Source: RBG-16-66-20 sp040752005 (lineage in GTDB: Bacteria; Pseudomonadota; Gammaproteobacteria; Burkholderiales; SG8-39). Taken from it: DNA of 64,000 nt. Below, piece by piece: positions 18,061 to 28,223 of this stretch. Below the pieces are notes generated by a model. That model was given only the letters and a program-made list of their open reading frames with translations. It ran no database searches and was not told where the DNA came from. The DNA lies in contig JBFMFX010000001.1 in NCBI GenBank assembly GCA_040752005.1, positions 62,001 through 126,000 on the forward strand, written 5' to 3'. Position 1 is the first letter of the stretch. Each line of letters starts with the position of its first letter. Made by a program: the position numbers and the translations under genes.

Positions 18061-19497
18061 GTGACGCTCGATTCCCTGACCTGTTACCGCGCGCTGCGCG
18101 CCCGCGACGCGCGCTTCGACGGCCGCTTCTTCGTCGCGGTGTCCTCGACGCGCATCTACTGCCGCCCGGTCTGCAGCGTGAAACCGCCGCGGCGCGAGAA
18201 CTGCCGCTTCTTCCCGAGCGCGGCGGCGGCCGAGGCGGCCGGCTACCGCCCGTGCCTGCGCTGCCGGCCGGAGCTTGCCCCGGGCAACGCGAGCGTGGAC
18301 GCCACCTCGCGCCTTGCGCAGGCGGCGGCCGGCCTGATCGAGGACGGCGCACTCGCCGAGACGCGGCTGGACGCGCTCGCGGCGCGCCTCGGAGTCACCG
18401 ACCGGCACCTGCGCCGCGCCTTCGCCGCGGAGTTCGGCGTCGCGCCGGTGCAGTTCGCGCAGACGCAGCGCCTTCTGCTTGCCAAGCGACTGCTCACCGA
18501 GACCGCGCTTCCGGTGACCGAGATTGCCTTCGCGAGCGGCTTCGGCAGCGTGCGTCGCTTCAACGCGCTCTTTCGGGAGCGCTACCGCATGCAGCCGGCG
18601 CGGCTGCGGCGCATGCGGGCGGCGGGTGTCGCCGACGTGCTCGAGTTCGAGCTCGTCTTCCGCCCGCCTTACGACTGGGCGGCCATGCTCGACTTTCTCG
18701 GCGCGCCCGCGATCGCCGGGGTCGAGCAGGTCGAGGGGGGACGCTACCGGCGCACGGTGTGGCTTGCGGCCGACGGCAAGGAGCATCGCGGCTGGATCGA
18801 AGTGGCGCTGTCGGCGAAAAGACCCGCGCTGCGCGTCGCCGTTTCCGCCTCGCTCGCGCGCGCGGTGCCCGCGGTGCTCTGTCGCGTCAAGGCTCTGATG
18901 GACCTTGCGTGCCAGCCGCTGGAGGTCGCGCAGGCGCTCGGGCCGCTCGCGGCCGCGCGGCCGGGACTGCGATTGCCGGGCGCGTTCGACGGCTTCGAGG
19001 TGGCGGTGCGCGCGATCCTCGGCCAGCGCATCTCGGTCGCGGCGGCGCGCACCCTCGCGGCGCGCTTCGCCGGCGCGTTCGGAGAGCCGGTGACGACGCC
19101 GTTCGCTTCGCTCGGCACGCTTTTCCCGCAGGCGTCTCGCGTCGCCGGGCTGCGGCGCGAGCATATCGCGCAACTGGGGGTGCCGGCCGTTCGCGCGCAG
19201 GCGATCGTCGCGCTCGCGCGCGCGGTCGCGGCAGGCGAGCTCGTGCTCTCGCCGCAGGCCGACGCGGAGACGACGCTCGCGAAGCTGCGCCAGTTGCCGG
19301 GCGTCGGCGAATGGACTGCGCAGACCATCGCGATGCGCGCGCTCGGCTGGCCGGATGCCTTCCCGCACACCGATCTCGGGGTGATGCGCTCGCTCGGCGA
19401 GACCGATCCGCGGCGCGTGCTCGCCAAGGCCGAGCGCTGGCGCCCGTGGCGCGCCTACGCCGTCATGCATCTGTGGCGGTCCGACCGGAAGGAGTGA
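18061..19497 (+). CDS. Ada/AlkA fusion: AraC-type regulator and DNA-3-methyladenine glycosylase II
   Basis: 478 aa. The N-terminal Ada zinc domain (about 1-80) has the four cysteines in YCRPVC, ENCRFF and CLRC; the first one can accept a methyl group from phosphotriesters. An AraC-type helix-turn-helix region (about 90-185) follows, with LAARLGVTDRHLRRAFAAEF. The AlkA domain (about 195-478) has a helix-hairpin-helix (LPGVGEWTAQTIAMRALG) and the catalytic Asp in FPHTDLG. It removes alkylated bases and probably activates repair genes after methylation. GTG start. The ogt gene follows 2 bases later. Confidence 0.93.
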   Translation: MTLDSLTCYRALRARDARFDGRFFVAVSSTRIYCRPVCSVKPPRRENCRFFPSAAAAEAAGYRPCLRCRPELAPGNASVDATSRLAQAAAGLIEDGALAETRLDALAARLGVTDRHLRRAFAAEFGVAPVQFAQTQRLLLAKRLLTETALPVTEIAFASGFGSVRRFNALFRERYRMQPARLRRMRAAGVADVLEFELVFRPPYDWAAMLDFLGAPAIAGVEQVEGGRYRRTVWLAADGKEHRGWIEVALSAKRPALRVAVSASLARAVPAVLCRVKALMDLACQPLEVAQALGPLAAARPGLRLPGAFDGFEVAVRAILGQRISVAAARTLAARFAGAFGEPVTTPFASLGTLFPQASRVAGLRREHIAQLGVPAVRAQAIVALARAVAAGELVLSPQADAETTLAKLRQLPGVGEWTAQTIAMRALGWPDAFPHTDLGVMRSLGETDPRRVLAKAERWRPWRAYAVMHLWRSDRKE

Positions 19498-19499
19498 CC

Positions 19500-19997
19500 A
19501 TGCGCGAGTACGACACGTTCGCAAGCCCGATCGGAAATCTGCTGCTTGCGGCGGGCGAAGCCGGCCTTGCCGGAGTCTGGTTCGAGCGCCAGAAGCACCG
19601 ACCCGACAGAGCCGGCTGGAAGCGCGCGCCGGACAATCCGCTCCTTGCGCGCGCAAGGCGCCAGCTCGCCGAATACTTCGCGCGCCGGCGGCGCGAGTTC
19701 GATCTGCCGCTCGATTCGCAGGGCACGCCGTTTCAGCGCGCGGTGTGGAAGGCGATCGCGGGCGTTCCCTACGGCACGACGATCAGCTACGCGGAGCTGG
19801 CGCGCCGCGCAGGTCATCCGGGCGCGATGCGCGCGGTGGGCGCCGCGACCGGCCGCAATCCCCTCGGCATCATCGTGCCCTGCCATCGCATCGTCGGCGC
19901 CGACGGCAGCCTCACCGGCTACGCCGGCGGTCTTGCGAGAAAGCGCGCGCTGCTCGCGTTCGAATCGGGAACCAACGATCTCCTGTTGGCGGTCTGA
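19500..19997 (+). CDS. ogt: Methylated-DNA-[protein]-cysteine S-methyltransferase
   Basis: 165 aa suicide repair protein that takes the methyl group from O6-methylguanine. The acceptor cysteine is C128 in IVPCHRIV. The helix-turn-helix region TTISYAELARRAGHPGAMRAVG and the arginine finger are present. Length is normal for Ogt. It is in an operon with the Ada/AlkA fusion, and together they form a compact alkylation-response unit. Confidence 0.95.
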   Translation: MREYDTFASPIGNLLLAAGEAGLAGVWFERQKHRPDRAGWKRAPDNPLLARARRQLAEYFARRRREFDLPLDSQGTPFQRAVWKAIAGVPYGTTISYAELARRAGHPGAMRAVGAATGRNPLGIIVPCHRIVGADGSLTGYAGGLARKRALLAFESGTNDLLLAV

Positions 19998-20001
19998 TTG
20001 T

Positions 20002-20961
20002 TCAGCCGGCGAGCGCGGCGAGATACGCCTCGCGGTCCACGTTGCCGCCGGAGGCGATGACGGCGAAGCGCGCCCCGCGCCGATCCGGGTCCTTGAGCAG
20101 CGCCGCAAGCGGCGCCGCCCCTGCGCCCTCGACCACGTTATGCGTGTCGGTGAAGTAGTGGCGCATCGCAGCGCGCACTTCGTCATCGGAGACCCGCACG
20201 ATGCGCTCGGCACCGGCGCGGATGGCGCCGACCGCCTCGGGAACCGGAACGCGTACCGCGATGCCGTCGGCGAGCGTGTCGGCGCTCGCGGTCTCGACCG
20301 GCCGGCCCGCCTCCCACGAGCGCGCATAGCAGTCGGCGCGCTCCGACACCACGCCGACGATGCGCGTTGCCAGCCCGAGCGCATCGCGCCAGGCGATCAG
20401 GCCGCAGATGCCGGAGCCGCAACCGATCGGCACGTACACCTCGTCGAGGTCCGCTACCGCCGAGAAAAGCTCCAGCGCGTAGCTCGCCACCCCGGCGACC
20501 AGCTCGAGGTGGAACGGGCCGATGTATTCGAGCCCTTGCTCGCGCGCGAGCTCGGCGGCGCGCTGGCGCGCCTCGTCGTAGTCGCGGCCGTACTCGATCA
20601 ATTCCGCGCCCCAGGCGCGCATCGCGGCGTTCTTGTCGCGGCTGTTGCCATACGGCACCACGATCACCGTGCGCACGCCGAGCCGCCGGCCGGCGAACGC
20701 CAGGCTCTGGCCGTGATTGCCGCGCGTGGCGCTGAGCACTCCGGGCAGCCGCGGGTTCGCGCGCCTGAGCCGATCGAGCATCACCAGCCCGCCGCGGATC
20801 TTGAACGCGCCGGTGGCGGTGTGGTTTTCGTGCTTCACCCACAGCTCGCAGCCGGCGCGCGCGCAAAGTAGCGGCCAGGCGTACTGCGGCGTCGGCGGCA
20901 CGACCGCATGCACCAGGCGCGCGGCGTCTTCGAGTTGCGCGCGCGTAAGGCCGAGGATCAT
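20002..20961 (-). CDS. Threonine/serine dehydratase-like PLP-dependent enzyme
   Basis: 319 aa, fold type II PLP enzyme. The Schiff-base lysine is in TGAFKIRGG, the substrate-binding loop is ATRGNHGQS and the phosphate-binding loop is GCGSGICG. It resembles catabolic threonine dehydratases and related hydroxyamino acid lyases; the exact substrate is open. There is no C-terminal ACT domain, so no allosteric control of the IlvA kind. It converges on ogt with 4 bases between stops. Confidence 0.85.
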   Translation of the reverse strand: MILGLTRAQLEDAARLVHAVVPPTPQYAWPLLCARAGCELWVKHENHTATGAFKIRGGLVMLDRLRRANPRLPGVLSATRGNHGQSLAFAGRRLGVRTVIVVPYGNSRDKNAAMRAWGAELIEYGRDYDEARQRAAELAREQGLEYIGPFHLELVAGVASYALELFSAVADLDEVYVPIGCGSGICGLIAWRDALGLATRIVGVVSERADCYARSWEAGRPVETASADTLADGIAVRVPVPEAVGAIRAGAERIVRVSDDEVRAAMRHYFTDTHNVVEGAGAAPLAALLKDPDRRGARFAVIASGGNVDREAYLAALAG

Positions 20962-21119
20962 CTCGCCCGCTCCTGCGCTGCGCGCCTTGCCGAGCCGATC
21001 GAGCGCTTGCCCGCGCCGATGGCGCAGGCACAGTGCCCGAGGTCGAGCCGCGTCGGCAGTTCGCGCGGCACGCGCGGCGAGGGCTTCTCGATCGGCTGCA
21101 GCGGAAAGTTGTTCTTCAT
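20958..21119 (-). CDS. Small hypothetical protein coupled to the dehydratase gene
   Basis: 53 aa frame with an ATG at 21119 and a GGCGGG sequence just upstream. Its TGA overlaps the ATG of the dehydratase gene by 4 bases (20958-20961), which favours a real gene. The product is basic and begins MKNNFPLQPIEKPSPRVP; it has no membrane segment and I recognise no family. It may be a leader or an artefact. Confidence 0.35.
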   Translation of the reverse strand: MKNNFPLQPIEKPSPRVPRELPTRLDLGHCACAIGAGKRSIGSARRAAQERAR

Positions 21120-21205
21120 GCGCCCGCCAGTGGCGGTAGGATAGCGCAACGGCGCGACGACCTCGCGCAGGCGGTCATGACACCGAAGGGGGACGCGAAA
21201 CAGGC

Positions 21206-21982
<777 letters not shown>

Positions 21983-22025
21983 CGCGCGACGCAGTCGCAA
22001 GGCGGGCCGGCTGCGGCGGGGGCGC

Positions 22026-22031
22026 TAGAAT
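22026..22031 (+). promoter_or_regulatory. Candidate -10 element of the fadD operon
   Basis: TAGAAT about 28 bases before the fadD ATG, with a good AAGGAGG site between. The same TAGAAT spacing is seen before petA, the two binding-protein genes and the acyl-CoA dehydrogenase at 56534. No clear -35 is visible. Confidence 0.4.
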
Positions 22032-22058
22032 TTCCGCCGCCTGAAAAAAGGAGGAGCC

Positions 22059-23738
22059 ATGGACCGCTTCTGGACCCGGCACTACCCGCCCGGCGTACCG
22101 GCCGACATCCGCTACGACGCGTACCGTTCGCTGGGCGAACTGGTCGAGCAGAAAGCGGCCGAGTACGCCGAGCGGCCGGCGTTCACCTCGATGGGCAAGA
22201 CGATCACCTTCGCCGAGCTGGAGCGGCGCTCGCGCGCCTTCGGCGCCTGGCTGCAGGCGAGCGGCTACGGCAAGGGCACGCGTGTCGCGATCATGATGCC
22301 GAACTGCCTGCAATACCCGATCGCTCTGTACGGGACGCTGCGCGCCGGCGCGATCGTCGTCAACGTCAACCCGCTCTATACGCCGCGCGAACTCGAGCAC
22401 CAGTTGAAGGACTCCGGGGCCGAGGTGATCGTGATCCTGGAGAACTTTGCCGCGACGCTGCAGGAATGCCTCGCGCGCACTCCGGTGAAGCACGTCGTGC
22501 TCGCCTCGCTCGGCGACCTGCTGGGACTGAAAGGCGTGCTCGTCAACTTCGTCGTGCGCAAGCTGAAGAAGATGGTACCGGCGTACGACCTTCCCGGAGC
22601 GCGGCGCTTCAACGACGTGATCGCCGAAGGCGCGCGCAACGAGCTCAAGAAAGTCGAGGTCCGGCCCGACGACATCGCTTTCCTGCAGTACACCGGCGGC
22701 ACGACCGGCGTTTCCAAGGGCGCGATGCTGCTTCACCGCAACGTCCTCGCCAACATCGAGCAGGCGGCGGCCTGGCTGATCCCGGGCCTGGGCGAGGAAC
22801 GCGCCGTCATCGTCACCGCGCTGCCGCTCTATCACATCTTCTCGCTCACGGTGAACTGCCTGCTGATGACCAAGGTGGGTGGCGAGAACATCCTCATCAC
22901 CAACCCGCGCGACATCCCGGGGTTGGTGAAGGAGCTGGCGAAGCACCGCTACAACGTGATCACCGGGGTGAACACGCTCTTCAATGCGCTGCTCAACAAC
23001 GAGGACTTCGGCAAGCTCGACTTTTCGCACGTCCGGGTCTGCGTCGGCGGCGGCATGGCGGTGCAGAAGGCGGTGGCCGAGCGCTGGAAGCAGGTCACCG
23101 GCCGGACGCTGCTCGAAGGCTACGGCCTGACCGAGACCAGCCCGTGCGCGACGATGAATCCCCTGGATCTCGCGGAATACAACGGCTCGATCGGCCTGCC
23201 GCTGCCTTCGACCGAGATCACGCTGCGCGACGACAACGACCGCGACGTGCCACTCGGGCAGCCGGGCGAGATCTGCATCCGGGGCCCGCAGGTGATGGCC
23301 GGCTACTGGCAGCGGCCCGAGGAGACCGCGAAGGTGATCGGGCCGGACGGCTTCCTGCATACCGGCGATATCGGCATCATGGACGAGAAGGGCTTCGTGC
23401 GCATCGTGGATCGCAAGAAGGACATGATCCTCGTGTCCGGCTTCAACGTGTACCCGAACGAGATCGAGCAGGTGGTGGCGATGCATCCGGGGGTGCTCGA
23501 AGTGGCGGCGATCGGCGTGCCGGATCCGCACTCCGGCGAAGTGCCCAAGCTCTTCGTGGTGAAGAAAGACCCGAATCTCACCGCCGAGGAACTGCTCGAA
23601 TTCTGCAAGGAACAGCTCACCGGCTACAAGCGGCCGAAATACGTCGAGTTCAGAAAAGAGCTGCCGAAGACCAACGTCGGCAAGATCCTGCGCCGCGCGC
23701 TGCGCGAGGAGGCGATGAGGGAGGCGAAGGCGGGATGA
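22059..23738 (+). CDS. fadD: Long-chain fatty acid-CoA ligase FadD
   Basis: 559 aa adenylate-forming enzyme that activates fatty acids to acyl-CoA. The AMP-binding motif is YTGGTTGVSKGAMLLH, the FACS signature is DGFLHTGDIGIMDEKGF, and the C-terminal lysine motif is KRPKYVEFRKELPKTNVGKI. The N-terminus MDRFWTRHYPPGVPADI is usual for FadD of betaproteobacteria. AAGGAGG stands before the ATG. The stop overlaps the next gene as ATGA. Confidence 0.95.
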   Translation: MDRFWTRHYPPGVPADIRYDAYRSLGELVEQKAAEYAERPAFTSMGKTITFAELERRSRAFGAWLQASGYGKGTRVAIMMPNCLQYPIALYGTLRAGAIVVNVNPLYTPRELEHQLKDSGAEVIVILENFAATLQECLARTPVKHVVLASLGDLLGLKGVLVNFVVRKLKKMVPAYDLPGARRFNDVIAEGARNELKKVEVRPDDIAFLQYTGGTTGVSKGAMLLHRNVLANIEQAAAWLIPGLGEERAVIVTALPLYHIFSLTVNCLLMTKVGGENILITNPRDIPGLVKELAKHRYNVITGVNTLFNALLNNEDFGKLDFSHVRVCVGGGMAVQKAVAERWKQVTGRTLLEGYGLTETSPCATMNPLDLAEYNGSIGLPLPSTEITLRDDNDRDVPLGQPGEICIRGPQVMAGYWQRPEETAKVIGPDGFLHTGDIGIMDEKGFVRIVDRKKDMILVSGFNVYPNEIEQVVAMHPGVLEVAAIGVPDPHSGEVPKLFVVKKDPNLTAEELLEFCKEQLTGYKRPKYVEFRKELPKTNVGKILRRALREEAMREAKAG

Positions 23739-24115
23739 TCCACCGCGGGTCCTGCCATTGCGGCGCGGTGAGAATCGAGGTCGAGGCGCCCGAGGAGGTG
23801 GAGGTCACGGAGTGCAACTGCTCGATCTGCTCGCGCACCGGCTACCTTCATCTCATCGTGCCGAAGTCGGCGATGCGGCTGGTCTCGGGCGAGGACCAGC
23901 TCACGCTCTATACCTTCAACACCGGCACGGCGAAGCACTACTTCTGCCGCGTCTGCGGGTGCAAGCCGTTTTACGTGCCGCGCTCGCATCCCGAGGGCTA
24001 CAGCGTCAACCTGCGCTGCCTTGATCCGGCGACGATCCGCTCGGTGACGGTCAGACAGTTCGACGGCGCGAACTGGGAGGCCGCGCGCGGCACCCTTCCG
24101 CCGCCTGCCGCCTGA
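23735..24115 (+). CDS. GFA (CENP-V/glutathione-dependent formaldehyde-activating) family protein
   Basis: 126 aa zinc-binding protein. Cysteine pairs CHCG, CNCSIC and CRVCG give the GFA/Mss4-like zinc pattern. Members have been linked to glutathione adducts but most have no proven activity. It overlaps the fadD stop by 4 bases and precedes the DMT permease by 8 bases, so it is co-transcribed with fadD. Confidence 0.85.
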   Translation: MIHRGSCHCGAVRIEVEAPEEVEVTECNCSICSRTGYLHLIVPKSAMRLVSGEDQLTLYTFNTGTAKHYFCRVCGCKPFYVPRSHPEGYSVNLRCLDPATIRSVTVRQFDGANWEAARGTLPPPAA

Positions 24116-24123
24116 GCGCGGCC

Positions 24124-25050
24124 TTGCAGGAGACCCCAAGCCCGCTCAAGGGCGCCGTCTGGCTGACAGTCGCAGTCGCCTCCTGGGGGGCACTCTTTCC
24201 GGTGGCGAAAAGGACGCTGCCGGTGCTCGACGCCTTCTTTCTCGGCTCGGCGCGCTACGCGCTCGGCATCGTGCTCTTCATCGCGATCCTGTGGGCGGCC
24301 GAAGGGGCTCGGGCGCTGCGCTACGGCGGGCGGCTGCTGCCGGCCACCGTCTTCGGTCTGGTGGGCTTTTGCGGTTTCAACATCCTCGTCTGGTGGGGCC
24401 TGGTGTACACGAGTCCGGAGCACGCCGCGATCATCATGGCGCTGCAGTCGCCGCTCACCGCGCTCGCGGTATGGGTGGCGCGAGGGCTTCGCCCGGCGCC
24501 CTTCACGCTCGCCTGCGTCGCTGCCGCGATCGCGGGTGTGCTCGCCGTGGTCACGCGGGGGGATCCGCTGCACGTCTTCGCTGGCGGCTCGGTTCTCGGG
24601 GACTGCCTCGTCTTTCTCGGCGCGGTGAGCTGGGTGATCTACACCATGGCGGGACACTATTTTTCGGGCTGGTCGCCGCTCAGGATGACGGTGCTCACCG
24701 CGATCCCCGGCACCGCCGGCCTGGTCGCCATCAACGCGCTCACGATCGCGCTGGGCTGGTCGGTGCTGCCGAGCTTCGAGCAGGTGCTGTCGGTGAAGTG
24801 GCAGCTCGCCTATTTCGCCGTCTTCACCGTGGTGCTCGGCGTGCTCGGCTTCAACAACGGCGTCAAGCACCTGGGCGCGCTCAACGCGATGCTCATGCTC
24901 AACCTGATCCCGGTCATCGTGTTCGTGATCGAGGCGGCGCTCGGCCGCCGCTTCACCGCGGTCGAGATCGGCGGTGCCGCGATCGTCATCGCCGCGCTCG
25001 CGGCGAACAACCTTTATCTGCGAAGGAAGGCGGCGCGCGGCGGTGCCTAG
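24124..25050 (+). CDS. EamA/DMT superfamily permease
   Basis: 308 aa with ten predicted membrane helices in two EamA repeats (AVWLTVAVASWGALFPVAKR opens the first; FLGAVSWVIYTMAGHYFSGW the second). Such proteins export small metabolites; the substrate is unknown. The start is a TTG 8 bases after the GFA gene. The stop lies 8 bases inside the next gene. Confidence 0.85.
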   Translation: MQETPSPLKGAVWLTVAVASWGALFPVAKRTLPVLDAFFLGSARYALGIVLFIAILWAAEGARALRYGGRLLPATVFGLVGFCGFNILVWWGLVYTSPEHAAIIMALQSPLTALAVWVARGLRPAPFTLACVAAAIAGVLAVVTRGDPLHVFAGGSVLGDCLVFLGAVSWVIYTMAGHYFSGWSPLRMTVLTAIPGTAGLVAINALTIALGWSVLPSFEQVLSVKWQLAYFAVFTVVLGVLGFNNGVKHLGALNAMLMLNLIPVIVFVIEAALGRRFTAVEIGGAAIVIAALAANNLYLRRKAARGGA

Positions 25051-25705
25051 GGCGGCGCTCATAGACCTCGACGGCACACTGCTTGACACCGCGCCGGATC
25101 TGGCGGCGGCAGCGAACGCGATGCTGGCGGAGCTGGGGCTTGCCCGAGTCGAGCCGGGGCGGGTGCGCGACTTCGTCGGCCGGGGCATCGCGGTGCTGGT
25201 GCGCCGCGCGCTCGAAGCCTCGCTCGGGCGCGAGCCGGAAGCGGCGCTCCTTGAGCGCGCGCAGGCCCTGTTCGCCGCGCACTACGAGCGCGAGAACGGC
25301 CGCGCGGCGCGGCCTTTCCCCGGCGTCGTCGAGGGGCTGGCGGCGATGCGCGCACAGGGGCTGCGGCTTGCGTGCGTGACGAACAAGCACTCGCGCTTTA
25401 CGCTGCCGCTTCTTGCGACGACGAGGCTGGATCGCTTTCTCGACGCGGTGGTGACAAGCGACATGGCCGGTGCGCGCAAGCCGGATCCGGCAGTGTTCCT
25501 GCACGCCTGCCGCCTGCTCGGCGTGGCGCCTGCCGAAGCCTGCGCGATCGGCGATTCGGCCAACGACGCCGAGGGCGCGCGCGCAGCCGGCTGCCGGGTG
25601 CTGCTCGTGTCCTACGGCTACCGTGAGGGGCGCGCGCTATCGGAGATTGCCTGCGACGGCGTCGTGGCGAGCCTTGCGCAGGCCGCGCGGCTGCTGGGGG
25701 CGTGA
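25043..25705 (+). CDS. gph: Phosphoglycolate phosphatase (HAD superfamily)
   Basis: 220 aa HAD hydrolase. Motif I is DLDGTLLDTAPDL with the nucleophile Asp, motif II is CVTNK, motif III the Lys in ARKPDP, and motif IV GDSANDAEGARAAG. The cap and length fit Gph, which clears 2-phosphoglycolate. The GTG at 25043 is the first start that leaves motif I at the N-terminus and overlaps the permease end by 8 bases. Confidence 0.88.
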   Translation: MPRAALIDLDGTLLDTAPDLAAAANAMLAELGLARVEPGRVRDFVGRGIAVLVRRALEASLGREPEAALLERAQALFAAHYERENGRAARPFPGVVEGLAAMRAQGLRLACVTNKHSRFTLPLLATTRLDRFLDAVVTSDMAGARKPDPAVFLHACRLLGVAPAEACAIGDSANDAEGARAAGCRVLLVSYGYREGRALSEIACDGVVASLAQAARLLGA

Positions 25706-25706
25706 C

Positions 25707-28112
25707 TCAGTCCGCCGGCACAAGGCGCAGCCTCTCGTGCGGCTGCGCTTCGATCGTCTTCCTGTCGGCGGTCATCGGGATGTACTCGGTCTTCGCCCAT
25801 GCCTCGGTGAAAGCCGCGTAATGGGGCGAGAGCACATTTCCCGACTGGCCGCCGGAGTGGATGAAGAGCGATTTTTCGAGGTCGGCAAGGTCGTAGATCG
25901 CGCGCAGGCTGGCGGCATGGCGGCTGGCGAAGGGCCGCGCGTCGTCGTGCAGATTGCTGCGGCCGACGTTCACCGTGTAGGCGTCGCCGGGCGAGGGCAC
26001 GGCGATGTCGAACAGGCGCGCAAGCAGCGGGTGCCGGCCCAGGGGGCGGTGCTCATGCCGCGCCTCGTGCGCCGCGCCCCAGCGCCAGCTCGCCATGTCC
26101 TCACCGTAGCGGCGCTTCAGGTCCGAAAGCGCGGCTTCGAGCGAGACGGCGCGCTGCTCTTCGCAGGTTTCGACCGCGCTCGTGCGCACGTCGTCGCACC
26201 ATTCGGCCGCCTCGCCCGAGAGCACCGCCGCGAGAAACCGCGCGCGCTCTCGCCAGTGGGCGCGAAACGCATCGCCGAGCTCGTCGGCGTAGATCGCGCG
26301 GGCGAGTTCGCGCCACCAGGCCCAGGCGATGAGAGGCTCGGGCCGGTCCGACTCCATCGCCCCGTCCCACTTCGCAAGCAGCGCAAGCGCACGGCGCGCG
26401 TCTTCGCTCCGGGGCCGCGTCGCCAGCAGACTCGGCAGCAGCTCTTTCATGCCGAGGGACACGACGTCGGCCTGGACGCGGGCGAAGCTCTGCACCGTGT
26501 GCTTCGCGGTGGCGTCGAGCAGCGCGCGGATGCGGTCGGCGCGGTAGGGCGGCTGCCACTCGCTCGTGATGAAGCGGCCGTAGCCCTCGGGCGTGACGCG
26601 GTGGTTGGCGGTGACCAGCACCCCGGCCGGCGGATTGAACGCGCGCGGCAGCTCCTCGAACGGGATGTAGCCGTCCCAGTCGTATTGTGCGAGCCAGCCG
26701 GGCGCCGGCGCCATCCCCTTCAGGTCGTTTTCGGGCTTGCGCACCGGCACGCGGCCGGCGGCGATGAAGCCGATGTTGCCCTCGACGTCGGCGTAGAGCA
26801 TGTTCTGCTGCGGGGTGTGGAAGGCGCGCGCGGCGTGAAGAAAACTCTGCCAGTCCCTGGCGCGCGCGATCTTGAGCGCCGCCTGCAGGGTCAGGTCGTC
26901 CTCGGCAAGCGCTGTCCACGCGAAGCTGATCACGTGGCCGCGCGGAGACTGATCGGCCACGGGGCGCGAGACGTCGGAGATCACCGGGCCGTGGCGCGAC
27001 AGCCGCACGCGCAACCGCTCGGGCGCGGCGCCCTTGACGTGGATCGTCTCCTCGATCACGCGGAACGGCCGCGGTCCGTCGGGGGCGAGATAGCCGCCGG
27101 AGGCGTCGAGCTTCTCGATGTAGAGGTCCTGCACGTCCGGGCCGGTGTTGGTGAAGCCCCACGCGATGCGGTCGTTTCGCCCGAGCACGACCGCCGGAAC
27201 GCCCGGCAAGGTCGCGCCGATGACGTTGAGTCCCGGCGCCGACAGGTGCGCGAGATACCACACCGGCGGCGCGGTGAGGCCGAGGTGCGGATCGTTCGCA
27301 AGCAACGGCTTGCCGCTCGCGCTGCGGGTGCCGGCCACCGCCCAGTTGTTCGAACCGAGCGATTCGGGCGGGGCGCCCGGCGCGGCCGCGAGGACGCGCG
27401 TCATGTCTTCGGCGAGCTGTACGCCACCGCGCTCCAGCGCGTGGTACAGCGACTTCAGGTCGGCGATCTCGGGTGGCCGCTCGCCGGGGTACGGCGGCAG
27501 GAACTGGTGGATGCGCGCGAGCGGCAAGGTCTTCGCGAGCCGCATGCGCAGCACCTCGTTTCTCCAGTTGCCGCCGAGATCCCAGGCCATCATCTTGACC
27601 CAGGACACCGAATCGGCCGGCGTCCACGGTTCGGGCCTTGCGCCAGTGAGCCAGAATTCGAGCGGCAGCACCGGGTCGGCCGCAAGAAAGGCGTTCACCC
27701 CGGCGGCGTACGCCGCGAGCAGGGCGCGGGCCTCCTCGTCCAGCGCCGCGACATTCGCTTCGGCAACGCGGCGGATGCCGAGCGTGCGAAGAAACCGGTC
27801 GGTCTCCAGCCCGGCGGGTCCGACCACCTCCGACAGGCGCCCGGCGGCGATGCGCCGGTTCATCTCCATCTGCCAGAGCCGGTCCTGCGCATGCACGAAA
27901 CCGAGCGCGAACACCGCGTCGGCAACGCTCTGCGCGTAGATGTGCGGAATACCGTAGCGGTCGCGCAGGATCTCGATCGGCGCGGCAGGTCCGGCGAGCC
28001 GGATCTCGCCCCGGGTCTGCGGCAAGGAGCGCAGCAGATAAAGCCAGGCGCCCGCGGCCGCCAGCGCGAGCACGACCAGGATCGAAACAAGCAGCTTTGC
28101 GAATCGCGGCAT
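25707..28112 (-). CDS. Penicillin acylase family N-terminal nucleophile hydrolase
   Basis: 801 aa, single precursor that family members cleave into alpha and beta chains. An N-terminal membrane anchor or signal (KLLVSILVVLALAAAGAWLY) sends it to the envelope. The catalytic serine that would become the beta-chain N-terminus is at about residue 254 in GSNNWAVAG. Further conserved segments are LANDPHLGLTAPPVWYLAHL and GRNDRIAWGFTNTGPDVQD. Relatives hydrolyse beta-lactam side chains or acyl-homoserine lactones; the true substrate is unknown. It ends 1 base after gph, on the opposite strand. Confidence 0.9.
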   Translation of the reverse strand: MPRFAKLLVSILVVLALAAAGAWLYLLRSLPQTRGEIRLAGPAAPIEILRDRYGIPHIYAQSVADAVFALGFVHAQDRLWQMEMNRRIAAGRLSEVVGPAGLETDRFLRTLGIRRVAEANVAALDEEARALLAAYAAGVNAFLAADPVLPLEFWLTGARPEPWTPADSVSWVKMMAWDLGGNWRNEVLRMRLAKTLPLARIHQFLPPYPGERPPEIADLKSLYHALERGGVQLAEDMTRVLAAAPGAPPESLGSNNWAVAGTRSASGKPLLANDPHLGLTAPPVWYLAHLSAPGLNVIGATLPGVPAVVLGRNDRIAWGFTNTGPDVQDLYIEKLDASGGYLAPDGPRPFRVIEETIHVKGAAPERLRVRLSRHGPVISDVSRPVADQSPRGHVISFAWTALAEDDLTLQAALKIARARDWQSFLHAARAFHTPQQNMLYADVEGNIGFIAAGRVPVRKPENDLKGMAPAPGWLAQYDWDGYIPFEELPRAFNPPAGVLVTANHRVTPEGYGRFITSEWQPPYRADRIRALLDATAKHTVQSFARVQADVVSLGMKELLPSLLATRPRSEDARRALALLAKWDGAMESDRPEPLIAWAWWRELARAIYADELGDAFRAHWRERARFLAAVLSGEAAEWCDDVRTSAVETCEEQRAVSLEAALSDLKRRYGEDMASWRWGAAHEARHEHRPLGRHPLLARLFDIAVPSPGDAYTVNVGRSNLHDDARPFASRHAASLRAIYDLADLEKSLFIHSGGQSGNVLSPHYAAFTEAWAKTEYIPMTADRKTIEAQPHERLRLVPAD

Positions 28113-28223
28113 GCGCGCAGGATACCGTCCTCGCCGAAGAAGGTGCAGGCACCGCGCCGATGCCGCAGCGCATCAAATCTGCTATAAACGCGCGGCGACT
28201 GCCACTGCCTCGGAGACAAGCGC

